From: RHLJ01 sp040222455
GTDB taxonomy: Bacteria; Bacteroidota; Rhodothermia; Balneolales; Balneolaceae
Reading direction: 5' to 3'
NCBI GenBank assembly: GCA_040222455.1
Contig: JAVKDD010000011.1
Location: forward strand, 769,354 to 833,353
Length of the DNA: 64,000 bases
The position numbers and the translations under genes are program-made. The notes under the pieces were generated by a model. It was not told where the DNA came from. It searched no databases and saw nothing but the letters and a program-made list of their open reading frames with translations. Below are positions 18,288 through 26,349 of the stretch, piece by piece; position 1 is the stretch's first letter, and each line of letters begins with the position of its first letter.

Positions 18288-18635
18288 TTAAGCGTGGGCT
18301 TCCTTCACAATGGCAGCAAACGTATCTGCATCATGAACTGCTAGGTCGGCGAGTACCTTACGGTTAATTTCCATATTCTTTTTGCTCATAGCATTTATAA
18401 GCTTAGAATAGGTAGTACCGTTTAGGCGGGCTGCCGCATTAATTCTAACAATCCATAATCTTCGAAAAACGCGTTTACGATTCTTGCGATCACGATATTG
18501 GTACTGAAGACCTTTTTCTACCGCATTTTTTGCAATCGTATAAACATTTTTTCGCTTGCCCCAGTAACCTTTCGCTTGATCAAGGATCTTTTTGCGACGG
18601 CGACGGGAAGCCACTAAATTTAGTGATCGTGGCAT
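18288..18635 (-). CDS. rplT: 50S ribosomal protein L20
   Basis: The protein has 115 aa. L20 binds 23S rRNA early in 50S assembly. The sequence has the full family pattern: basic start MPRSLNLVASRRRRKKIL, 'AKGYWGKRKNVY.IAKNAV', 'YRDRKNRKRVFRRLWI.RINAA' and 'YS.LI.....KN..INRKVLADLAV.D'. It follows rpmI by 19 bases and is closed by a strong terminator. Autoregulation by L20 is known in other bacteria; no matching leader structure was identified here. Confidence 0.98.
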   Translation of the reverse strand: MPRSLNLVASRRRRKKILDQAKGYWGKRKNVYTIAKNAVEKGLQYQYRDRKNRKRVFRRLWIVRINAAARLNGTTYSKLINAMSKKNMEINRKVLADLAVHDADTFAAIVKEAHA

Positions 18636-18654
18636 TTTGTCTTAGATTAAATGA

Positions 18655-18855
18655 TTAAAATTTATAAGGGATTAGCTCTTTAACTCGTGCTTTATCAGCA
18701 TCTGTAACAAGAGTACTTTGTCCTAATCCTCGTTTAGTTTTACTGCTCTTTTTAGTAAGAATGTGACGCTTAAAAGCTTTCTTACGTTTAATTTTACCTG
18801 TACCGGTAACCTTAAAACGCTTTTTAGCACCACTATTACTTTTCATTTTTGGCAT
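18655..18855 (-). CDS. rpmI: 50S ribosomal protein L35
   Basis: The protein has 66 aa, starting at the ATG at 18853-18855. A longer frame to 18894 exists, but its first 13 residues do not fit L35, whereas MPKMKSNSGAKKRFKVTG is the standard start. The basic sequence (KRKKAFKRHILTKKSSKTKR) and the end ELIPYKF match L35. It lies between infC and rplT, the usual order. Confidence 0.96.
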   Translation of the reverse strand: MPKMKSNSGAKKRFKVTGTGKIKRKKAFKRHILTKKSSKTKRGLGQSTLVTDADKARVKELIPYKF

Positions 18856-18931
18856 TTGAAATCCACTTGCTTTGTGAAAAATTAAAGACTCCAAAGATAC
18901 GTATTAAAGTATCTCTAAGCAACGAATATGA

Positions 18932-19468
18932 TTATTTATTCGGTGTTAAAATCATAATCATTCTACGACCTTCCATATTCGGCTTCGATTCGATTTTACA
19001 TACATCTTCAAGGCTTTTAGCGAGCTTTAAAAGTAGTAACTCACCTTTTTCGGTATAAAGCATATCCCGTCCTCTAAATTGAACAGTCGCTTTAACTTTG
19101 TCACCACCTTCAAGAAACTCGCGTGCATGCCTAGTTTTAAACTCTAGATCGTGATCGTCGGTATTAGGGCGAAAGCGAAGTTCTTTAACCGTTATTGTAT
19201 GTTGTTTCTTACGTGCTTCTTTTTCTTTCTTCTTTTTCTCGTAAACATACTTACCATAATCTATGATTTTACACACTGGTGGATTTCCATCAGGTGCAAT
19301 TTCAACTAAATCTAAATTATAAGATTCGGCTAGTTGTAACGCTCTGTCTGAGCTAGTAATTTCGTGGCCACCATCAGGTTTAATTACCCGAACTTGAGCA
19401 GCTCTAACTTCTTCATTTAATCTTGGTCTGTCTTCTTTAACAGGTCCGCGAAAATTATTTCTTGCGAT
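18932..19468 (-). CDS. infC: Translation initiation factor IF-3, ATC start
   Basis: IF-3 binds 30S subunits and polices start-codon choice. No ATG exists upstream in frame. A GTG at 19274-19276 would remove the N-terminal domain. Extending upstream gives MARNNFRGPVKEDRPRLNEE from an ATC codon (19466-19468), preceded by AGAGG six bases before it. That is a well-spaced Shine-Dalgarno and matches the rare-start habit of infC, which lets IF-3 limit its own translation. The product is 178 aa. The N-domain (about 1-80) and C-domain (KELRFRPNTDDHDLE, KVKATVQFRGRDM) are complete. It begins 19 bases after the thrS stop. Confidence 0.92.
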   Translation of the reverse strand: MARNNFRGPVKEDRPRLNEEVRAAQVRVIKPDGGHEITSSDRALQLAESYNLDLVEIAPDGNPPVCKIIDYGKYVYEKKKKEKEARKKQHTITVKELRFRPNTDDHDLEFKTRHAREFLEGGDKVKATVQFRGRDMLYTEKGELLLLKLAKSLEDVCKIESKPNMEGRRMIMILTPNK

Positions 19469-19474
19469 AGTTAT

Positions 19475-19479
19475 CCTCT
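19475..19479 (-). promoter_or_regulatory. Shine-Dalgarno site that sets the infC ATC start
   Basis: Read leftward the sequence is AGAGG, six bases before the ATC codon at 19468-19466. An ATA codon directly abutting the site is too close to be used, which points to ATC. Confidence 0.7.
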
Positions 19480-19487
19480 TTTTTTAG

Positions 19488-21431
19488 TTAATCTTCTGGT
19501 AATGATTTTTGTTTTATCTCATCATTTAAGCTTGAAAGAAAATCAGAAAATTTGAAAGTTCCAATATCTCCCTTTTTATGTCTTCTCACTGATACTGTAT
19601 CAGCTTCAAGTTCTTTTGCTCCAATTATTAACATATATGGAGTCTTACTCGTTTCAGCATCACGAATTTTTCCACCAATTTGTTCACTTCTGTCGTCAAC
19701 CGATAAGCGAACTCCAATATCTCGGAGCTTACTGGCACAGTTATGAGCATATTCATTTTGACCATCCGAAATAGGCAGAATTCTTACTTGTTCTGGGGAT
19801 AACCAAACCGGGAAATCACCTGCAAAGTGTTCTATTAAAATACTGGTAAAACGTTCCATCGATCCAAATGGAGCACGATGAATTATAACCGGACGATGTT
19901 TTTCATTATCTGAGCCTACATAAGTAAGATCAAAACGTTCGGGCATAACATAATCAACCTGAACGGTTCCTAATTGCCACTTTCTTCCAATAGCATCACG
20001 GATAATAAAATCAATTTTCGGACCGTAAAAACTAGCTTCGCCCAGAGCAATAAAATAATCTAACTCCATTTCGTCAGCAACTTCCTGAATTTCTTGTTGA
20101 GCCCGTTCCCAATATTCCATGTTTCCGCCGTACTTCTCATCGTTATCATCACGGAAGGAGAGACGAATATCTACTGGCATTCCAAAAGTACTGAATACAA
20201 ATTGAGTTAACTCAATCGTATTTTTAATTTCATCTTTCAGTTGATTGTGGGTACAGTAAATATGCGCATCATCTTGGGTAAAGCCTCTTACACGCGATAA
20301 TCCACTCAATTCTCCCGATTGTTCGTATCTGTAAACCGTACCAAATTCAGCGAGTCGGTAAGGAAGATCTCGGTAACTTCTTAAATCCGAAGAATATATT
20401 CTATGATGATGAGGGCAATTCATCGGTTTAAGCATATACTCTTCATCATCAACTTCGATGGGATTGTATTGAGAATCTTGATAATACGGATAATGTCCTG
20501 AAGTTTTGTATAACTCAAGATTACCAATATGAGGAGTAATTACTTCTTTATATCCTCTTTTAACTTGTTCATTTCTTAGAAAAGCTTCCAGAGTTCTTCT
20601 AAGCAAAGTGCCATTTGGTAGCCATAGAGGCAACCCACTTCCAACCATAGAGTCGATTAAATAGATACCGAGTTCTTTCCCAAGTTTTCTATGATCTCTG
20701 CGTTTTGCTTCTTCAATATTATGAAGATGTTCTTCCAGCATTTTCTGCTTTGGAAAAGTAACGCCATAGATACGAGTTAGCTGTTTACTATTAACATCTC
20801 CTCTCCAGTATGCGCCTGCAAGGTTCGTAAGTTTTATTGCTTTAACAGAACCGGAGTTAGGAATATGTGGGCCACGGCATAAATCAGTAAAACTACCTTG
20901 TGTATAAAAAGTAATAGATCCGTCGTCAAGCCCTTCAATTAAATCTATTTTATATTCATTACCTCGTTCTCTATAAAACTCTAAAGCATCAGCTTTTGAG
21001 ATGTCTTTTCGGTCAAACGTGGTTTTATTTCTGGCAACTTCTAGAAACTTTTTTTCAATTTGTTCTAAATCTTCCTGCGTGATCTGTGTATCACCAAAAT
21101 CGATATCATAATAAAAGCCAGTTTCTATAGGAGGCCCAATTCCAAATTTGGCTTCAGGATAAAGTTCCTGAACAGCTTCTGCCAGGAGATGGGCAGATGA
21201 GTGCCAAAACGTATATTTTCCTTCTTCTGAATCCCAGGTATTTATAGAAATAGTTGCATTAGTGTGAATAGGGCGACTTAAATCCCATATTTCTTTATTC
21301 ACCGAAATGCTTAATGCAACACGTGCAAGTCCTGATGAAATGGATTCTGCTATTTGTAAACCGGTAGTTCCTGCCTTATAATCCCGTGTTGTTCCATCGG
21401 GCAGGGTAATAATAATACGATCGTCTGACAT
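19488..21431 (-). CDS. thrS: Threonine-tRNA ligase
   Basis: The protein has 647 aa from ATG at 21429-21431. A TTG directly before it is also open. Domains in order: TGS (about 1-65), editing domain with HSSAHLLAEAV and the SFTDLCRGPHIPNSG zinc-like site (about 75-225), class II catalytic core with MLKPMNCPHHH (zinc Cys/His), 'RLAEFGTVYRYEQSGELSGLSRVRGFTQDDAHI' region, 'HRAPFGSMERF', and the C-terminal anticodon-binding domain (SPEQVRILPIS). It leads the leftward thrS-infC-rpmI-rplT unit, the common bacterial order. Confidence 0.98.
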   Translation of the reverse strand: MSDDRIIITLPDGTTRDYKAGTTGLQIAESISSGLARVALSISVNKEIWDLSRPIHTNATISINTWDSEEGKYTFWHSSAHLLAEAVQELYPEAKFGIGPPIETGFYYDIDFGDTQITQEDLEQIEKKFLEVARNKTTFDRKDISKADALEFYRERGNEYKIDLIEGLDDGSITFYTQGSFTDLCRGPHIPNSGSVKAIKLTNLAGAYWRGDVNSKQLTRIYGVTFPKQKMLEEHLHNIEEAKRRDHRKLGKELGIYLIDSMVGSGLPLWLPNGTLLRRTLEAFLRNEQVKRGYKEVITPHIGNLELYKTSGHYPYYQDSQYNPIEVDDEEYMLKPMNCPHHHRIYSSDLRSYRDLPYRLAEFGTVYRYEQSGELSGLSRVRGFTQDDAHIYCTHNQLKDEIKNTIELTQFVFSTFGMPVDIRLSFRDDNDEKYGGNMEYWERAQQEIQEVADEMELDYFIALGEASFYGPKIDFIIRDAIGRKWQLGTVQVDYVMPERFDLTYVGSDNEKHRPVIIHRAPFGSMERFTSILIEHFAGDFPVWLSPEQVRILPISDGQNEYAHNCASKLRDIGVRLSVDDRSEQIGGKIRDAETSKTPYMLIIGAKELEADTVSVRRHKKGDIGTFKFSDFLSSLNDEIKQKSLPED

Positions 21432-21473
21432 CAACTATTTTTAAAAAGCTTTTTTTTGAGCTAGATAAGATAA

Positions 21474-21481
21474 CAAAAATA
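21474..21481 (-). promoter_or_regulatory. Putative -7 box for thrS
   Basis: Read leftward the box is TATTTTTG, an exact fit to TAnnTTTG, 42 bases before the thrS ATG in the divergent region shared with the histidine kinase gene. No clear -33 TTG accompanies it. Confidence 0.4.
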
Positions 21482-21589
21482 GAAAACAGGCACATTTTTT
21501 AAGAAACTTTATTTAGCAAGAATTTTTGTTGGTATAAAATACATTATATCTGATATTTGAATTGCTAAGCCAAACTTTTCAATTAGTAA

Positions 21590-23695
21590 ATGCCGAGCAT
21601 AGAAGAAACATTTTTTGGGTCGCAATGCATGTTTGTTTGTGATCAAATTACATTTAGAATTTTAGACGTAAATGATAATGGTGTAGCTTTATTTGGGATA
21701 GATAGAGAGCACCTTTTAGGAAGTAGATTAACTGATTTTGGAATTCAAGTAAGTACAAAAGACCCAAAATTCTCTTTAAATCAGGAAGTGGTAATTTCAT
21801 CAGATCAGGTATGGAGGTTCGAACTAAAGAACTCTGAAATAGTTTACTTCCAATTCTCTTCTCATTTAATAAACTATAAGGGGAAACCATCTAAACTTAT
21901 TGTAGCTCACGATATTTCTGCAAGTTTAATGTTGCAAAAAGAACAGCAGCCGTTATCCAGCCCAGTTGAATTTATAAATTTCCCAATGGCTGAGATTGAA
22001 TGGAATAGCAAAAACAATATTCTTAGGTGGTCGTCAAAAGCAGAAGAACTTTTTGGTTGGACCCAAGAAGAAGTAATAAATCATCCAAATATACTTCAAG
22101 AATTTGTATATCCGGAAGATTTAAAAATGGTACAGAGTGAATATCAAAAAAGTATTAAGGAAAGAAGAAAAAATGCTTCTTTAGTAAATCGCAACATCAC
22201 TAAAAATGGAGACATTATATATTGTGAGTGGTATAGCTCGTATTTGTTTAACGATGCGGGTGATTTAGTCTCTATTTATTCTTTGGCAGTAGATGTAACT
22301 GAAAAAGTAGAAGCAGATAAAAGATCTAAACAAAGTCAACAGAATTATATTGACCTTTTTAATTCAATAAGTGATGCAATTTATTTAGTAAATGGAGACG
22401 GCATTATTCTTATTGCTAATGATGGAACTAGGTTGACTTTTGGATACGAAATCAAAGATTTAATTGGAAAACATTTCGGAATATTAAATGCGCCTGGCAA
22501 GTTTAATAAAGAACGCTTTTTTGAATTTAATAAGGATAAATTGGAAAAGGGTGCTGTAAAATTTGAAGGATGGGGGAAAAAGAAAAATGGCGAAATCTTT
22601 CCGACAGAGATATTGGTTAATTCCGGAGTTTATTTTGAGGAAGAAGTTCATATCATTATTGAGCGCGATATTTCAGAACGAAAATTTGCTGAAGATGAAC
22701 TTCAAAAGAGAGAAAACTTACTGAGTGAGTTATTTAACACTTCTCCGCTTGGAATTGCACTCCTAAACTCACATAACGAAGTCATTGAGCTAAATAAAGG
22801 GTTCGAATGTTTATTTGGGTATTCTTTTGAAGAAATTGGAGGATTAGAACTGGACAGAGTTATTGTTCCGGCTGAGTTTATGGATTATGCCCTCAGTTTA
22901 ACAGAAACGCCGTATGTTGAGGAAGAAGTAACAAAAAGATTGACAAAGTCTGGAGAACTCATTGATGTAATCATTTATGCTGTACCAATTATTATTGATA
23001 AAAAGATGGTATATAAATACGGAATTTATGTGGACATCACTGACCGAAAGAAAGCTGAAGAGCAGCTTAAAACTTCCTTAAGAGAAAAGGAGTTATTATT
23101 GGCGGAAGTACATCATCGGGTTAAAAATAATTTGGCTGTAATAACAGGTTTATTAGAATTACAGTCTTATTCTACTGATGATTCAAAAGCGCGTAAAGTG
23201 TTAAGAGATAGTCAAATGAGGGTTCACTCGATAGCCTTAGTTCATGAAAAGTTATACGGAAACGAAGACTTTACAGAAATTAAAGTTCATGAATACATAA
23301 AAGAGCTAAGTGCTACAGTAGAACATACCATGGAGTTAGATTCTGCCCCGATAGAAATTAGCTTTGATTTAGATGAAATTTATCTTCCAATAACACAAGC
23401 CATTCCTTGTGGATTACTTCTTAATGAAGTTTTAACAAACTCATTTAAACACGCTTTTGTAGGACAGGAAGAAGGAAAGATTTCGGTGAGCTTTAAAAAG
23501 TACGGAGGCGAATTAATATTCAAAATAAGCGATAATGGTATAGGCTTTGAGAAAAGTAAATCGAAGCCAGGAAGAAATTCTCTGGGGATGAAATTAATTA
23601 ACACACTTTCGAAACAACTAATTGCACAAATGAATGTTGATTCTACAAATGGGACTGTTTTTGAGTTTAAATTCAAAAATGTCGCAGAGAACTAG
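21590..23695 (+). CDS. Multi-PAS sensor histidine kinase (HisKA_2 type)
   Basis: The protein has 701 aa without membrane segments, so likely cytoplasmic. Four PAS-like units are visible (about 10-110, 130-240, 250-365, 375-490); the second has the best match (NSKNNILRWSSKAEELFGW, WYSSYLF). The phosphoacceptor region is HisKA_2: LLAEVHHRVKNNLAVI near 503-518, with His followed by HR.KNN. The ATPase has N-box NEVLTNSFKHAF (about 611-622) and G-box DNGIGF (about 648). Kinases of this type often work through a stand-alone receiver, and none is adjacent. The ligand or cofactor of the PAS domains cannot be told. Confidence 0.9.
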   Translation: MPSIEETFFGSQCMFVCDQITFRILDVNDNGVALFGIDREHLLGSRLTDFGIQVSTKDPKFSLNQEVVISSDQVWRFELKNSEIVYFQFSSHLINYKGKPSKLIVAHDISASLMLQKEQQPLSSPVEFINFPMAEIEWNSKNNILRWSSKAEELFGWTQEEVINHPNILQEFVYPEDLKMVQSEYQKSIKERRKNASLVNRNITKNGDIIYCEWYSSYLFNDAGDLVSIYSLAVDVTEKVEADKRSKQSQQNYIDLFNSISDAIYLVNGDGIILIANDGTRLTFGYEIKDLIGKHFGILNAPGKFNKERFFEFNKDKLEKGAVKFEGWGKKKNGEIFPTEILVNSGVYFEEEVHIIIERDISERKFAEDELQKRENLLSELFNTSPLGIALLNSHNEVIELNKGFECLFGYSFEEIGGLELDRVIVPAEFMDYALSLTETPYVEEEVTKRLTKSGELIDVIIYAVPIIIDKKMVYKYGIYVDITDRKKAEEQLKTSLREKELLLAEVHHRVKNNLAVITGLLELQSYSTDDSKARKVLRDSQMRVHSIALVHEKLYGNEDFTEIKVHEYIKELSATVEHTMELDSAPIEISFDLDEIYLPITQAIPCGLLLNEVLTNSFKHAFVGQEEGKISVSFKKYGGELIFKISDNGIGFEKSKSKPGRNSLGMKLINTLSKQLIAQMNVDSTNGTVFEFKFKNVAEN

Positions 23696-23751
23696 AAATG
23701 TGCGGCTTTCTATGGATTGGAAACCATCGGGACAAATTTTAGGAAAAGAGT

Positions 23752-23782
23752 AGTGTATCTAAGATGCACTCCTTTTTTATTT
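23752..23782 (+). terminator. Intrinsic terminator after the histidine kinase gene
   Basis: Arms agtgtat and atgcact (one G-U pair) with a 5-base loop are followed by cc and a T-rich run. It lies 57 bases after the kinase stop. Confidence 0.7.
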
Positions 23783-23911
23783 CCGACTGCTTTTCTAAAA
23801 AGCTCTTAGAGTTTCCCTGTTGCGAGTGGAGCGAGTAACTGCAAGAGAATACAACGATTTATAAACAAGTATTTGCATGAGATAATCAGAAATGTTAAAT
23901 ACATTTAAAAA

Positions 23912-23945
23912 TGGGACTATCCCTCTGGGCTTGTCTATAGTCCCA
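23912..23945. repeat. Nested inverted repeat upstream of the methyltransferase gene
   Basis: A perfect 9-bp inverted repeat (tgggactat at 23912-23920, atagtccca at 23937-23945) encloses 16 bases that contain a second ccc-tct-ggg mini-hairpin. It ends 82 bases before the methyltransferase ATG. It could be an operator, a leader hairpin, or an old element boundary. Confidence 0.7.
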
Positions 23946-24027
23946 AATCTCACCACAAAAAATAGTACTAGATTCGTTACATTCCTTTATAGTTAGAATA
24001 GAAATTATTTAAAAATTATTAAGCTCA

Positions 24028-25113
24028 ATGCAGAATAAAGTCTTTAGATTAGGAGAATTATTTAGTGGTCCCGGTGGCATAGGAATTGCTGCAAGTCAAG
24101 CGAAACTATTGACTGATGATTACAAATATGAAATACAGCATGTATGGGCAAATGATTATGATAAAGATTCATGTGAGACTTATCAGAAAAATTTAATGCC
24201 TGATAATCCAAATTCGATAATATGCAAAGATATAAGAGAGTTAGATTTTGATAAACTAAAGTCAATCTCCGAAATAGATGCGTTGGCATTTGGATTCCCA
24301 TGTAATGACTTTAGTGTCGTTGGGGAACAAAAAGGAATGGATGGCGCATATGGTCCACTTTATACTTACGGTGTTAAATGCTTAAGACTTTTTCAACCCG
24401 AGTGGTTTTTAGCTGAAAATGTTGGAGGGCTACGAAACTCAAATGATGGCAAAGCTTTAAAAAAGGTGCTTAATGATCTCATAGATTCAGGCTATTTAGT
24501 ATATCCTCATTTCTATAAATTTGAAGAATATGGAGTTCCACAAGCAAGGCATAGAATAATTATCATTGGTATTAGAAATGATATTGATCATACTTTCAAT
24601 ATTCCAAAACCAACTTATGAGACTATCACATCAAGGCAAGCAATAGAATCTCCTCCTATTTCTAAAGATATAGCAAATCAAGTTTTAACTAATCAATCAA
24701 AAACTGTAATTGAAAGACTAAAGCATATAAAACCAGGGCAAAATGCATTTAATGCAAACTTACCTGATCATCTAAAACTTAATGTTAAAGGTGCAAAAAT
24801 AAGCCAAATCTATAAGCGATTAGATCCTGATAAACCATCTTATACTGTAACTGGTAGTGGAGGGGGTGGAACTCATGTCTATCATTGGAAAGAGAATAGA
24901 GCATTAACAAATCGTGAGAGAGCAAGGCTTCAGACTTTCCCTGATACTCACGTCTTTTATGGCTCAAAGGAGAGCATTAGAAAGCAGATAGGGATGGCAG
25001 TTCCAGTCAAAGGCGCTAGAATAATCATTGAATCTGTTCTAAAAACATTTGCTGGTATGGAATACGAAAGTATTAGTCCAAACATTGATTTACCAAATCC
25101 AATATTAATTTAA
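24028..25113 (+). CDS. DNA (cytosine-5) methyltransferase of a type II R-M system
   Basis: The protein has 361 aa. The ordered m5C motifs are present: motif I LFSGPGGIGIA (about 13-23), motif IV GFPCNDFSVVG with catalytic Cys92, motif VI AENVGG, motif VIII QARHRIIIIG, then a variable target-recognition region (about 195-265), and motifs IX-X (LTNRERARLQTFPD, QIGMAVP). It methylates a cytosine within an unknown site and protects host DNA. The next gene, 11 bases downstream, encodes a PLD-type nuclease. The pair is AT-rich and sits beside a tRNA, both consistent with horizontal acquisition. Confidence 0.93.
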   Translation: MQNKVFRLGELFSGPGGIGIAASQAKLLTDDYKYEIQHVWANDYDKDSCETYQKNLMPDNPNSIICKDIRELDFDKLKSISEIDALAFGFPCNDFSVVGEQKGMDGAYGPLYTYGVKCLRLFQPEWFLAENVGGLRNSNDGKALKKVLNDLIDSGYLVYPHFYKFEEYGVPQARHRIIIIGIRNDIDHTFNIPKPTYETITSRQAIESPPISKDIANQVLTNQSKTVIERLKHIKPGQNAFNANLPDHLKLNVKGAKISQIYKRLDPDKPSYTVTGSGGGGTHVYHWKENRALTNRERARLQTFPDTHVFYGSKESIRKQIGMAVPVKGARIIIESVLKTFAGMEYESISPNIDLPNPILI

Positions 25114-25124
25114 TAATTAACTGA

Positions 25125-26105
25125 ATGTTAATAAGAGAAAACCTATTTCAAGAAACTTTGATTAAACCTGTAAATGATGGCTTAACGAACTTAAGAATAG
25201 TTTCAGGTTATGCATCTTCTCTTATGCTTATACGGCACTTAACTTTTTTAAAGGAAAAAAAACTTTTAAATAGGGATCTATCTATTTCGCTAATTATAGG
25301 TATGACTTCTAAAGATGGGATAGATTTTTTTAACCACAAAGGTTTTGTTGAATATTTAAATACACATAATGACTTAGCTATTAGTATTCGATATGTAAAT
25401 GATAGACCTCCAGTACATTCAAAATTATATTTATGGAATAACAACAATTCGAATGTTTCATTTATTGGTTCTGCAAATTACAGTCAAAATGCTTTTAGTG
25501 AATCTACTAGAGAAGTTTTACTCAAAACAAATCAAGCATATAATGAGGCAAATGATTATTACGAATCTATTCTTGAAAACACAATAGACTGCAGAGACCT
25601 AGATGAAAACAATGATTCTATAAGGTTATATAGAAGAGAATCTATAAAAAACTTGATTGAACCTGAATCAGATGAATTTCAATATAATGAAGCAATTGGA
25701 GGACTTGAAAAAGTTACTTTAAGTTTGCTAGATAGGTCTGGAAGAATGCCTGAAAGATCGGGCTTAAATTGGGGTCAAAGACCTAGTAGAGATCGTAACC
25801 AAGCTTATTTGGGGGTTCCAGTTGCAATACAAAGAACCAATTTCTTCCCAGTAATTGCGAAACATTTTCTAGTTATAACTGATGATGGTAAAGAATTAGT
25901 TTGTGTAAGAGCTCAACAAAACGGTAAAGCAATACATACAACTTTTAGTAATTCATATATGGGTGAATACTTTAGAAATAGGCTAGGGCTCTCGAATGGT
26001 GCTTATGTTAATAAAACAGACTTATTAGCATACGGAAGAACTGACGTAGATATTTATAAGATTGATGAAGAAACCTACTTTTTAGATTATAGTGTTCAAG
26101 ATTAA
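25125..26105 (+). CDS. NgoFVII-like restriction endonuclease, PLD-family nuclease with DNA-binding C-domain
   Basis: The protein has 326 aa. The N-terminal half has one phospholipase-D-type active motif, H98-S-K100-L-Y-L-W followed by FIGSANYSQNAF. The single HxK motif implies a dimer with a shared active site, as in BfiI. The C-terminal half (about 200-326) opens with RSGLNWGQRPSRDRNQAYLG, a pattern of the NgoFVII family's DNA-recognition domain. Enzymes of this group cut DNA without metal ions. Together with the adjacent C5 methyltransferase it makes a compact type II system. Recognition site not predicted. No Vsr or controller gene was seen. Confidence 0.85.
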   Translation: MLIRENLFQETLIKPVNDGLTNLRIVSGYASSLMLIRHLTFLKEKKLLNRDLSISLIIGMTSKDGIDFFNHKGFVEYLNTHNDLAISIRYVNDRPPVHSKLYLWNNNNSNVSFIGSANYSQNAFSESTREVLLKTNQAYNEANDYYESILENTIDCRDLDENNDSIRLYRRESIKNLIEPESDEFQYNEAIGGLEKVTLSLLDRSGRMPERSGLNWGQRPSRDRNQAYLGVPVAIQRTNFFPVIAKHFLVITDDGKELVCVRAQQNGKAIHTTFSNSYMGEYFRNRLGLSNGAYVNKTDLLAYGRTDVDIYKIDEETYFLDYSVQD

Positions 26106-26107
26106 AG

Positions 26108-26128
26108 TTTGTACCAATATTTGTACCA
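26108..26128. repeat. Direct repeat between the R-M genes and the tRNA terminator
   Basis: The 9-mer tttgtacca occurs at 26108-26116 and 26120-26128 with a 3-base spacer, directly after the nuclease stop codon and 48 bases from the 3' end of tRNA-Val. The setting is suggestive of a recombination core, but no integrase or second copy is visible. Confidence 0.6.
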
Positions 26129-26129
26129 T

Positions 26130-26171
26130 AAAATAAAAAACCCTATGTAAATCAATAACTTACATAGGGTT
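26130..26171 (-). terminator. Intrinsic terminator of tRNA-Val
   Basis: A perfect 12-bp stem (aaccctatgtaa at 26139-26150, ttacatagggtt at 26160-26171) with a 9-base loop is followed leftward by a T-rich run. It starts five bases after the tRNA 3' end. Confidence 0.9.
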
Positions 26172-26175
26172 CAGG

Positions 26176-26249
26176 TGCGTCCTACTGGATTCGAACCAGT
26201 GACCCCCACAATGTCAATGTGATACTCTAACCAACTGAGCTAAGGACGC
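26176..26249 (-). tRNA. tRNA-Val (anticodon GAC)
   Basis: The cloverleaf folds fully: acceptor gcgtcct/aggacgc, D-stem gctc/gagt, anticodon stem tcaca/tgtgg with loop ttgacat (anticodon GAC), T-stem actgg/ccagt with loop ttcgaat. The discriminator is A. CCA is not fully encoded, because the next bases read CC then T. It reads leftward, toward the restriction-modification genes. Confidence 0.97.
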
Positions 26250-26258
26250 TTTAAAATT

Positions 26259-26266
26259 TAAAGATA
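26259..26266 (-). promoter_or_regulatory. Putative -7 box for tRNA-Val
   Basis: Read leftward the box is TATCTTTA, one base off TAnnTTTG, 9 bases before the tRNA 5' end. This is the spacing expected if transcription starts at or just before the mature end. Confidence 0.4.
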
Positions 26267-26320
26267 CACAAGAAGTGATAAATACATCAATCTTTCTTTT
26301 TTAGGAAGACTTCAAATCCG

Positions 26321-26328
26321 TATCTTTT
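26321..26328 (+). promoter_or_regulatory. Putative -7 box for nusB
   Basis: TATCTTTT is one base off TAnnTTTG. If it is used, the first in-frame ATG at 26329 would lie inside the core promoter, so the ATG at 26350 is the better nusB start. Confidence 0.35.
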
Positions 26329-26349
26329 ATGCTAATCAAAAAATCAGAC

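Larger units (their letters stand above)
23696..24027 (+). other. 332-base gap between histidine kinase and methyltransferase genes
   Basis: No open frame of note. The left part holds the kinase terminator. The middle has a run (about 23820-23848) with repeated GAG/GAGTAAC words, ttgcgagtggagcgagtaac, resembling small intergenic repeats. The right part has a nested inverted repeat and then an AT-rich stretch that may contain the methyltransferase promoter. Confidence 0.6.

Noticed and set aside
19270..19276. GTG start for infC
   Set aside because: It would delete the IF-3 N-domain, which is fully coded upstream in frame from the ATC codon.
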